A model generated the notes under the pieces. The model worked only from the letters and a program-made list of their open reading frames with translations, made no database searches and was not told where the DNA came from. The position numbers were made by a program, and so were the translations under genes. From IMG/VR virus record IMGVR_UViG_3300045125_000016, positions 1 to 36,261 of that record: a stretch of DNA of 36,261 bases. One strand, given 5' to 3'. Shown in pieces: positions 12,326-19,433 of the stretch; the first letter of the stretch is position 1; every line of letters begins with the position of its first letter. Source of the DNA: a virus.

Positions 12326-12540
12326 TCAATCATCCTTTCTGTTAATCACTGTTCTGTCGAGTAATTTTATCAAATCTACTTCCCATTGTCGCATTTTAAT
12401 ATCGTATAAAACGCAAAATGCCAAAATCTCTTGGTGCGTAATGGGTGAAAACGAAACGCCTGACTGCCGTGTGTTATTTAGTTTTACAAACCAATCCAAA
12501 TATAAATAAGACTCTTTCGGTATTCTTCAGGAATCTCCAT
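12326..12540 (-). CDS. Tail assembly chaperone, lambda T-like
   Basis: From ATG 12540 (GAGAGGTGA ribosome site just upstream) the sequence reads MEIPEEYRKS and, after one indel, YLYLDWFVKLNNTR, FSPITHQEILAFCVLYDIKM and RQWEVDLIKLLDRTVINRKD. The PIT-x-EI-AF and W-x-x-x-x-I-x-x-LD pattern is that of T-type tail chaperones that help load tube protein on the tape measure. The stop TGA (12328-12326) lies 2 bases before the tape measure start. In lambda this domain is made by a -1 frameshift from gene G. Here it has its own credible ribosome site, so separate initiation is possible. Indels prevent a firm test of programmed slippage. Confidence 0.7.
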
Positions 12541-12547
12541 TCACCTC

Positions 12548-13058
12548 TCAGGTATCCTGCCGATATGTAATGCTCGGATTGTGTGCTTCTTTATCTTTGG
12601 GATAGCTTGTTTAATGCAAATTCTGCCTTGCAATACTCTATAAGCTCGTTTACAAGGCTTCTGTGAAATTTGCAGCGTTATCACTTCTTGGGTCAATAAT
12701 CGCATCGACCTAATGCGGGTTATTTTTCAATACTTGCTTCAATAAATCATGCGAAAACTCTTGTTTGACGCTTTTCCAGCCAATCACGCGCACAATTGCG
12801 CCTTCTGGTATTTTGCTCACGCAACTGGTCAATGCTCTTTCTAGGTGGCTCTTTGCCTTTACGCTTGGCAGCGTTAACTTTTGCTGATATTCAGCAAACA
12901 CCTTTTTAGACCATTTTTGAACGGGAGTCGGAATAGCGACCAATGATTGTGAAAATAACGCCTGTGTCAGTCCGATCTGTTGCTTTCATCATCAAGTCGA
13001 AGCCTTGTTCAGACTCAGCTACAGCGTTAAATGCGTTAATATCTAAAGATTTACTCAT
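12548..13058 (-). CDS. Tail assembly chaperone, lambda G-like
   Basis: ATG 13058 opens MSKSLDINAFNAVAESEQGF, then DLMMKATDRTDTGVIFTIIG. After frame changes it reads VQKWSKKVFAEYQQKLTLP, KGKEPPRKSIDQLREQNT, GAIVRVIGWKSVKQEFSHDL, FHRSLVNELIEYCKAEF. The position between the tail tube and the T-like gene and tape measure is the lambda G position, and the length (about 165 residues) fits. One reading frame ends at TAA 12593-12591. Another gives KDKEAHNPSITYRQDT and a TGA at 12550-12548, which I prefer because it leaves 7 bases to the next ATG. The function is inferred mainly from synteny. Confidence 0.65.
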
Positions 13059-13076
13059 AATTTAGCCCTTTGTTAT

Positions 13077-13105
13077 GCCTGTTGCCGTGGCAGGCCGAGG
13101 GCGGC
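13077..13105 (-). other. GC-rich hairpins after the tail tube gene
   Basis: The 72-base gap between the tube stop and the G-like ATG holds two short stems: GCCTG/CAGGC at 13077-13081 and 13091-13095, and GCCG/CGGC at 13094-13105 with a 4-base loop. They share bases, so they cannot form together. No T run follows, so an intrinsic terminator is not supported. A role in trimming expression or protecting the tube mRNA is only a guess. Confidence 0.3.
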
Positions 13106-13130
13106 GACCTTTGCATTACACTAGCCACAG

Positions 13131-14327
13131 CTATTCTTTTACACCAAAGTGGTCCTGAATTTGATTGTTGTTGCTTCAACACCAGTTGTTGAGCCTGTGT
13201 ATCCAAGAGCAGTGCCATTGAATGACAAGATAACAACTTTCACCATCATCAGTCGATGCGCTACCAACTTTAACGCGTGGTAAGTGAATTGAAAACGTGT
13301 TTGTATTGTCAGCACTCATTAAAACATAAGTGATGCTGATTCTGGTTCCTGCATCAAAGTAGTTCAATACAGTGGTATCCTCAAAGATAGCAGAGCCGTC
13401 AATCGTCACTGAAACCTCATCTCCACGTGACTTAGCACCAGATAGAGTTAGAGCCAATCACAGCTCTTTGAGCAATGTTATTAGCCAAATTGAGTTAAGA
13501 CCAGTTACCACGCCATTTGACACGCCATTGATGAATAAGAAACCATCAGGTGCAGAATAAATGCCGTTACCAGTAATTGCAGTTGGGCTGGTGAAGTATT
13601 GAGAGCTAGTAGCTCCTTCGCATCTTTACTCCATAAAGCCGAAATCAATCGTTGCTAATGAGTTAGGCTGCAACGCCAAAGACATTGTATCAACTTGCTC
13701 ACCCAAGAATGTGCGGCTGATTGATGTATCTGCGTACCATCCTCAAATGTGAAACTGTCATCTGTATGACCGCTTGTTGGCACATAAGTCTTTTTGCCTT
13801 TAACAGCAACAGTCACAGATGCACCAGCAGACTCGATTGAACGAGATTGACCTGCCAAAGCAGCAACAGTTAATGTCAATGCAGCAACAGTTTTTACCTA
13901 GGAATAACCGTTATTGCCTGCTGCAACGAAGCCAGTGATATTTACAACGTCACCAACCTTGAAACCGTCAGTTACGAATGAGCCACTTGCGCGAGTAACA
14001 GCAGTTGCCGTTGATGCCAAGCCAGTAGATGAACCTGTTGTACCGCCAGCAGCGAAGTCTTTACGAACCGCAGCAGCGATAAAGTCAGCATAAGCCGCGC
14101 CTGAAAGTTCCTCCACCTCAATGCACCACTTGAACGGCGTGTGCCGTGACGCATATCACGCACTTGTTGAGTCGTCAAAATTTATTTGATGAATATGTAT
14201 CTTTTCTTAATTGGAATGAGCCAGTCACACGGCGCACATGCTTGACCGCCAGTAGAGCTAGGCTTAGTCCCTCATGTGACCTCTTCTTGTAGGTCACGAC
14301 CTTGTTAATGCCTTGAGATGATGCCAT
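13131..14327 (-). CDS. Major tail tube protein (Phage_tube_2-like)
   Basis: About 395 residues. ATG 14327 has an AAAGGGA ribosome site and starts MASSQGINKVVTYKKE. Recognisable parts are LTTQQVRDMRHGTRRSSGAL, VEELSGAAYADFIAAAVRKD, GSFVTDGFKVGDVVNITGFV, then KTYVPTSGHTDDSFTFE, LGEQVDTMSLALQPNSLATI and DFGFMGKDAKG. A second part reads YSAPDGFLFINGVSNG, MALTLSGAKSRG, FEDTTVLNYFDAGTRISITY and LPRVKVGSASTDDGE. The first half matches phage tail tube proteins of the Phage_tube_2 kind, and the order is the expected one before the chaperones. TAG 13133-13131 ends one frame (FGVKE) and TAA 13141-13139 another; I used the former. Confidence 0.88.
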
Positions 14328-14350
14328 TTTTGTGTCCCTTTAAAAATCCG

Positions 14351-14754
14351 TTAAGGGATAATCTCTGAGTAATATTCTATCGTGATTGGCACAATGTATC
14401 TATCATCCAGTTGCGTAGCCAACCCAATGGTAGGAGTACGTGGAATAACAACCGTTTGACCTGACTCTATCATGCTCAAACCTCTAGGGAATAAGTCTTT
14501 AATAGCTCTTGCGCGAGTCTGCGCTCTTTGCCCCGCCGTTATTAAGTGGGAAAACAGCACGACTTCAAAATATCCTACTTCTATAATATCCATCACCAGA
14601 GTTGATTTTCAGGCGATGCTGGCAACAATCTTACACGCTGGTAAGCTGTCCCCGTCACTGGCGTAAAAGGCACAAGCTTTTGTAAGCAGTGGAAAGTGGA
14701 CTTGCAATCGTGGCTAACTTTTTCTAAAAGCTGCGCTAATTTCAAGATACTCAT
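14351..14754 (-). CDS. Tail terminator-like protein (DUF4128-like)
   Basis: ATG 14754 (ATG directly after the previous TAA) begins MSILKLAQLLEKVSHDCKST. Then PFTPVTGTAYQRVRLLPASP, DIIEVGYFEVVLFSHLITAG, QRAQTRARAIKDLFPRGLSM, VIPRTPTIGLATQLDDRYIV and PITIEYYSEIIP follow. This is the DUF4128-type small protein that caps tail tubes in many siphoviruses. The size (about 134 residues) and position just before the tube gene agree. One indel near 14590 shifts the N-terminal third. Confidence 0.75.
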
Positions 14755-15209
14755 TTAACTGCCTTCGCCAATGTCTTCAAGATTACTCGAAATCTCTTGT
14801 AAGTAATCCCTGACAAATCCATGTGGTGCTTGGCTTGAAAATCCGTTAACCGTCTTTTTGCCTTCCACCGTAAAGCCCATATCCTAACTTGTGAACGTAG
14901 GGCAAATTATCTGTAATAAGTATCTTGTCGCCTAGTTTAAACTCAGACAACGCACTCAAAGCCTTTGCTGGACTTGGCACGCTACCGAATTTACCATTGT
15001 CTGCTGGCTGTTCTGGTCAAATCCTCATTATTTATGCCAACATCCCAAATTCGCCGCGCAATTTCCTCACTATCAACAGGACTTTCTTGCACAATCTTTG
15101 TATATGTTCTAAGTGCCACTTTACGCGCTACTGCACCAGCGTTTCTGCCAGCTTTCGCCAATAATTTGTTTAAATCGAGTTTAAACGTCTTGGTTTGTGT
15201 CTTAATCAT
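14755..15209 (-). CDS. HK97 gp10-like neck/tail completion protein
   Basis: ATG 15209 begins MIKTQTKTFKLDLNKLLAKA, then GRNAGAVARKVALRTYTKIV, QESPVDSG and RRIWDVGINNEDLTRTA. This is the basic N-terminal helix plus TPVDTG/W-V pattern of HK97 gp10 proteins, with SPVDSG here. The C-terminal piece reads GDKILITDNLPYVHKL, FSSQAPHGFVRDYLQEIS and EDIGEGS, also typical (LPYA..lE.G, P.GFvr). The stop TAA (14757-14755) abuts the next ATG. The protein joins head and tail in the gp10 family. Confidence 0.8.
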
Positions 15210-15502
15210 TTACGAATTTGGTAGTTCATAAAGCACATTGATACCAGCAGGCTCAAGTGGCTTTATCAGCAATGATATTGTAAGTCACGCCTGCAATCGT
15301 CATTTTGATCCGTTGTTTTTGCTCTGTACTCATTTGAATGAATACTTGTCTGTCGCCTTGCTGAATAAGACTGTCAGCAACGCTTGAGCTGCCTTCACCA
15401 TAAGGCAAAACCACGCCATAGTCAGTATATGTTTGCGTGGTGTTGGTAATTGAGCCTGTTGTTGGGTCGTAAGTGCCAGCAACATTCGCGTGTCAGTGTC
15501 AT
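15210..15502 (-). CDS. Small head-completion / adaptor-like protein
   Basis: From ATG 15502, which overlaps the previous stop as ATGA, the sequence reads MTLTRE, then AGTYDPTTGSITNTTQTYTD, YGVVLPYGEGSSSVADSLIQ, GDRQVFIQMSTEQKQRIKMT and YNIIADKATEPAGINVLYEL, ending PNS. The fold-type repeats (GD-x-x-v, Y-I-x-x) and place between the connector and the gp10-like gene fit a head-closure or stopper protein. I recognise the type from order more than from sequence. About 97 residues, with one or two indels. It ends 1 base before the next ATG. Confidence 0.6.
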
Positions 15503-16079
15503 TGACTGACCGAAGTCTTGCAATAGCTTTTTGCAGTGGCTTTTAGATTGACGTAGTTCATACTGGCTTACTGGTCGTTGAACGCCGTCACCACTCAAAA
15601 ATGGTGCAAGCATATTGTCGATGCTACGATATTCTTTGTAAGGTTGGCTGTTTGTGTCGTATTCTGACCTCAAGCACACCAACTTTTCTTCACGTTTAGT
15701 TACGCGTCCTAAATCAGGCGCAAGTGTTCTTGCGTTTGACTTTAAAGCCAATTCTTGCACAAGCGTTTTTAACCTCATTCGGCACTTCTGTCATTTGGAT
15801 AGAAGCTAAATTGATTGAGATATGTAAAATCACGGCGTGGCACTTCATCACGTGGGAAGCTCAACGATTGAGCCTCCGTGTGGCGATAACCAATCCAGCG
15901 CATACGATAGACCTGTCTTAAGTAATCTGTCGCCTTGCGTAGGCATTGTCTTTTAACGGTAGTCGTTAAAGATGCCCAAGCAGTATTGCCACGATTGCTG
16001 TGATATGTGTCGGCATCAGCAACGCTAATAAAGCTCTCTGCATCTGCCAAGCCTGTCCCATTTTTACAATTAGCGTCAT
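15499..16079 (-). CDS. Head-tail connector-like protein with DnaT-like domain
   Basis: ATG 16079 opens MTLIV and, after one indel, GTGLADAESFISVADADTYH and SNRGNTAWASLTTTVK. It then reads LRKATDYLRQVYRMRWIGYR, SLSFPRDEVPRRDFTYLN, LALKSNARTLAPDLGRVTK, YKEYRSIDNMLAPFLSGDG. The opening GTGLxDAxSYxSVaxAxxY and the W-G...LxxPR region are those of phage proteins annotated as DnaT-like single-strand DNA-binding. In this gene order they are taken as head-tail connectors. Several frame changes occur, and the C-terminus is uncertain. The stop used (TGA 15501-15499) overlaps the next ATG. Confidence 0.75.
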
Positions 16080-16104
16080 ATTATCCCCCAATGCACTCAG
16101 CAGA

Positions 16105-16123
16105 AAGCCCCGCTAAGGGACTT
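16105..16123 (-). terminator. Hairpin between small orf and connector, terminator-like
   Basis: On the minus strand AAGTCCC, a 5-base loop and GGGGCTT form a 7-bp stem with one G-U pair, followed by only a short T run (TTTCTG). It lies in the 59-base gap upstream of the connector gene. It resembles a weak intrinsic terminator or attenuator. Confidence 0.45.
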
Positions 16124-16138
16124 CTTTTACTCTTTACA

Positions 16139-16415
16139 CTAAGCCTCAGTCCAGCCGTAGGTTTTGTAGTGAATCCAACTTCGCTTGCAGCAACATCAGC
16201 TCTGTGTGGCTCAGATATCCTGAAGCGTCACGAACCATCTTTACTACTACCTTCACGTTGAACCTCTACAGCTCCTGCAGATTGCTCGTGTTCCGCTCTT
16301 TGAGCCGTTCTTACTTGCTCAACTTCTGTTGTTCCTGGGCAGTTCCACCGCTTCTACAGTTCTGTGCTCTGTTAGTTCTCTACTTGCTCAACTTTAATGC
16401 TTTATCTTTTGCCAT
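16139..16415 (-). CDS. Small head-module protein of unknown function
   Basis: About 90 residues between coat and connector genes. ATG 16415 has an AAAGGA ribosome site and starts MAKDKALKLSK. The middle is rich in Glu, Gln and Arg, probably helical, but broken by frameshifts. The C-terminal part reads RADVAASEVGFTTK and, after a shift, KTYGWTEA before TAG 16141-16139. I do not recognise it. A charged small protein in this slot is common in phages with P22-type coats, and its role is unknown. Confidence 0.55.
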
Positions 16416-16433
16416 TTTATTCATCCTTTAAAT

Positions 16434-16453
16434 GGCGGGGAATTACCCCCGCC
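16434..16453 (-). terminator. Hairpin directly after the coat gene
   Basis: A perfect 7-bp stem GGCGGGG/CCCCGCC with a 6-base loop lies 8 bases after the coat stop. The minus-strand 3' side runs ATTTAAAGG, so the T run is poor. It may act as a partial terminator or as a 3' stabiliser that keeps coat mRNA more abundant than the genes downstream. Confidence 0.6.
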
Positions 16454-16460
16454 TGTTTGA

Positions 16461-17609
16461 TTAGCCTAACAATACTGCTGCAAACTCTGGTTCCTAAAGT
16501 TTAGTACCCCATGCTGCTGATACGTTAAACATTGCTTTTTGGAAGCCTTTGTAAGCACGCACTTTCCAAATACAAGACCTGAATATGGGTCTTGGATTGT
16601 CATAGCGTCTACTGCTGCATCGCCGCCTGCTGGCATCGCTGGTGCGCGGATAGCCAATTCAAGAGCTGCTTTGTGGAATACCACGTTACGAGTAGAAGCT
16701 GCAATCAACTGTGATTGCTGTGTTATCAGCAACAGCTTGGCGTAAGCCATTAGCTGCCAATGTTACAACGCCACCAGCCAATGCAGATAGCAACTACATA
16801 CTTGTTAGTGTCACCAGTTGAAAGTGATGATGTCACCAGCCAAGATAGTGCCTGAACCAGTGTCAACAGCGATTGATGTAGCACCAACAGCGTAGCCTGA
16901 CGCATTGTTTACCAAGTAGCCTGAACCAGTACCAACGCTAGGTGTTTGGATACCAGCAGACTCTTTCTAACATGATGCCTTGCAAGTCTAACAATACGCC
17001 GTTACGCAACAATTGGTCAGAGCCATTTTCGTTAGCTTTTTGCAATTGTGCAAGGTTACGCAATTTAGTACCAGCAGCAGTGTTCAACACCATTGTTACG
17101 TCTGTCATTGGTGCGCCATTGTCTACCAAGATTTTACGCAATTCAGCTACTTCATTGAAGTTTGAACCGAATGGAGTAGTGCCAGCAGTACCGTAAGCGC
17201 GTGAAGCACCTAGATAAGCAGCAGTAGCCAAGTCAACCTCGATTTCGTTAGCCAATGTACGCATAGCTTGGCGGATTTGGTCGCCGTAGATTGTTCTCAA
17301 AGCCAGCACCGTTGTTAACGTGACGGATATCCTCACCAGTCCATGGGATTTGAACGCCACGAGATTTAGTAATAGACAATGTTTTGCTATCAACAGTTTG
17401 GTCTGTACCTTCAGGATAGTCATTGAAGGTGCATTGTCAACAGCAGAAGCAGCACGAGTGAAGTGTGAACGCACTACGTCATTCAAAGCTACACGCTCGC
17501 TACCATTACCGTTGATTGTTGCGCTAGATGCAACGCCTGTAAGTTCACGACCTACAATGTCGGCTGCCTTGTATAAGTCAGCAGCTAAATTGGTTAATAC
17601 GTTTGCCAT
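16461..17609 (-). CDS. Major capsid protein, P22 coat-like
   Basis: 383 codons. ATG 17609 has a TTAAGGAAAA ribosome site and begins MANVLTNLAADLYKAADIVG. The next parts read RELTGVASSATINGNGSERV, IRQAMRTLANEIEVDLATAA, YLGASRAYGTAGTTPFGSNF and TDVTMVLNTAAGTKLRNLAQ. An Ig-like insertion or mid domain follows (TILAGDIITF, GATSIAVDTGSG). The C-terminal half reads STRNVVFHKAALELAIRAPA, AMTIQDPYSGLVFG and EPEFAAVLLG. The N-terminus, the NEIE-DL helix and the RN-xFHK-A...R.P segment are those of P22-type coat proteins. At least five indels are needed to join the pieces. The stop is TAA 16463-16461. Confidence 0.92.
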
Positions 17610-17626
17610 TTTAGTTTTCCTTAAAG

Positions 17627-18243
17627 TTAATCAGTTACTTTAAAGCCCTCTTTCGCTAAATTAGCATCGTTCAGCATGAGATTTAGTGTCCCAATCTGTG
17701 CGTGAGATAGTTTTGCCTTGAGAGCCTTTATCACCACCGTTTGCGCCACCGCCTGCATTAGAGTCAGGTGCTACGAAGTGCTTCCACTTTCACTTGAAGC
17801 CCATTCCTTAATGTATTCGCCTAACGCTTTGTCGCCAATAACAGCCTCATATTTGCCGTCATTGTTTTTAATCATCGCCTGTTTTCCAAGTAATGCTTTT
17901 GCGGCATCAATTAGTTCAGGTTTAACTTTAGATTTAACGAGTGCATCTGTTAATCCAGCGTCAAGTAAATGTGTAGTCAAAGCACCGTCTTTTTCTTTTA
18001 ATAAGATTAGACAGGCGTTCAATCTCTTTTTTACCTGCTTTGCCTTCTGTTTCCAACTTGCTAGTCAATTCTGCGACTTGAGCTTGCAGGTTCGCGTGTT
18101 CCTCAGGGTCTATATCAGCACCTTTAGCTTTAGCTTTTTAGCTTCACTAAATCGGCTTTCAGCCCATTTACACTCGCTTCCAAAGACTCATTCTTGCCAA
18201 CAATCTCGTCTAGCTTATCTTGCGTTAAATCCTCTAACTTCAT
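17627..18243 (-). CDS. Capsid scaffolding protein
   Basis: About 205 residues, directly before the coat gene. ATG 18243 has a GAGGGGGCAAAA ribosome site and starts MKLEDLTQDKLDEIVGKNES, then LEASVNGLKADLVKLKAKAK and, by frame change, ADIDPEEHANLQAQVAELTS and KAGKKEIERLSNLIKEKDGA. These are long coiled-coil helices rich in Glu, Lys and Leu. A further segment reads DAGLTDALVKSKVKPELIDA, AKALLGKQAMIKNNDGKYEA. The end, after glycine-rich NAGGGANGGDKGSQGK, reads ISRTDWDT and EGFKVTD. Layout and position fit a scaffold that directs procapsid assembly and leaves before DNA packaging. Confidence 0.8.
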
Positions 18244-18255
18244 TTTTGCCCCCTC

Positions 18256-18337
18256 TCGGCACTGCCGATAAGTTTTAGGTCACAGACCTCACTACTATGT
18301 GGCACAGCCACGAAAACAGAATACACGGCACAGCCGT
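18256..18337 (-). repeat. Array of four 5-bp hairpins with 3-base loops upstream of the scaffold gene
   Basis: Four perfect stem-loops occur in the 124-base gap between the minor head gene and the scaffold. On the transcribed strand they are ACGGC-TGT-GCCGT (18325-18337), GTGGC-TGT-GCCAC (18299-18311), AGGTC-TGT-GACCT (18277-18289) and TCGGC-AGT-GCCGA (18256-18268). Stem sequences differ while pairing is kept. Loops are TGT three times and AGT once. Centres are about 21-26 bases apart. The last stem ends 12 bases before the scaffold ATG, just upstream of its ribosome site. This looks like a selected RNA structure, possibly a leader controlling scaffold translation or an RNA-binding site. The function is unknown. 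Confidence 0.75.
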
Positions 18338-18367
18338 AAATTCCACTAAAACTATTATATGCCAACT

Positions 18368-19433
18368 TTACTCATTGTTCAAAGTTAAGTCGTTGAGTTT
18401 ACTTAATTCATCGAGAGTATAAACGTGTCCAGTTGGCGAAACAAATTTGTCTAATGTTAACTGCCCTGTTCTGAATAGTTCAGCCTTTTGTTTTCCTAGC
18501 ACTTTGTCTTGTCGCGCAGCAGATTGGGTAGATAGCCATTCTTGATATGTGACCTTTTCAGGCACTTGACCATCCATGCTGGCGCGTGTGCTGGCGTTAA
18601 ACTCCTCAACATCTAGCCCAAGCTCTTTAAATGACTTCATCACAGGCGCATAACGGCTGCGACAACGATAGTGCGCTGGGATTGCTGGTTTAGCCTGCCC
18701 AATGCGATAAAAGTTCCCATCACGGCTTGCACATAGCTCTGTTGTTCTGCGTGTCTAGCGTTGCTGTGTAGCGATAACCTTTGATGATGTCACTGTTAGC
18801 TTCATATAATGACTCTTGTGCTACATTTTGGAATGACCGACTGCCGTTAGCACGACTGCCTCTGCATTGCGCCTTGTGATTGCAAGCATCCCGTCTTTAT
18901 AGGCTAACTCTTTTGAGCCGCGTATTGCTTTCACAATATCGTTAGTCGTTTTACCCTCGATAACGCCCATCCGCACAGCATCGTTAATCATTGTTTGCTT
19001 TTGCTGGCTTAGTTTTGAGAAAATTCACTCAATATCTGACCTTGAAACGGCTGCGCTACTGCTGCACTATATACTTGCTCAGGCGAGATAGTTTTCACTT
19101 GCACTGGCGCGACTTTCTCAATCATGTTGGCTTGATAGCCTAGTTCCTTGCTTGGTGAAGTCCTTGAGTTCTTGTTCTCAATTGTGTTTTGAGCAGTATT
19201 GTAAGCAGCACTGTTAACTTTAAACACCGCTTGCATCAACTTATCCAGCTTTTTGACGTTGAGTTCTGCTTGCTGGTAGTTCATCTATGATGCGTCTTAG
19301 CTTATCAAATATCGACACATCGCTTTTATTAAGGATATTGATTACTTTTTTAGATAAAGCGTTACCATAGCTCCAAGACATCAATTTCATGTGCTACCAG
19401 TTTGTTTAGAAGTTGCTCATTGACGGATGCCAA
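18368..19433 (-). CDS. Minor head protein, Mu gpF-like
   Basis: About 355 residues. A TTG start at 19433 directly follows the upstream TAA and gives MASVNEQLLNKLVAHEIDVL. Then KKVINILNKSDVSIFDKLRR, MNYQQAELNVKKLDKLMQAV, QELGYQANMIEKVAPVQVK, GVIEGKTTNDIVKAIRGSK and ITRRNAEAVVLTAV follow. The signature region near 18750-18640 reads IIKGYRYTATLDTRTTELC, ASRDGNFYRIGQ, PAIPAHYRCRSRYAPV: the T-LD-RT-x-C, SRDG and P-H-x-CRS pattern of the MuF minor head family. The C-terminal tail reads ASMDGQVPEKVTYQEWLSTQ and LGKQKAELFRTGQLTLDKFV. MuF proteins attach to the portal and act in head assembly or are ejected with the DNA. Confidence 0.9.

Noticed and set aside
12326-13058. Programmed -1 frameshift between G- and T-like chaperones, as in lambda
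   Set aside because: Frames do change here, but random indels are everywhere in the window and the T-like part has its own ATG and ribosome site. No clear slippery heptamer could be tied to the junction.
14200-14340. Possible separate small gene before the tail tube
   Set aside because: The sequence continues the tube N-terminus after frame repair, so no extra gene is needed.
17718-18278. 186-residue plus-strand frame opposite the scaffold gene
   Set aside because: It lies antisense to the scaffold coiled coil, whose codon pattern opens the opposite strand. No recognisable product.
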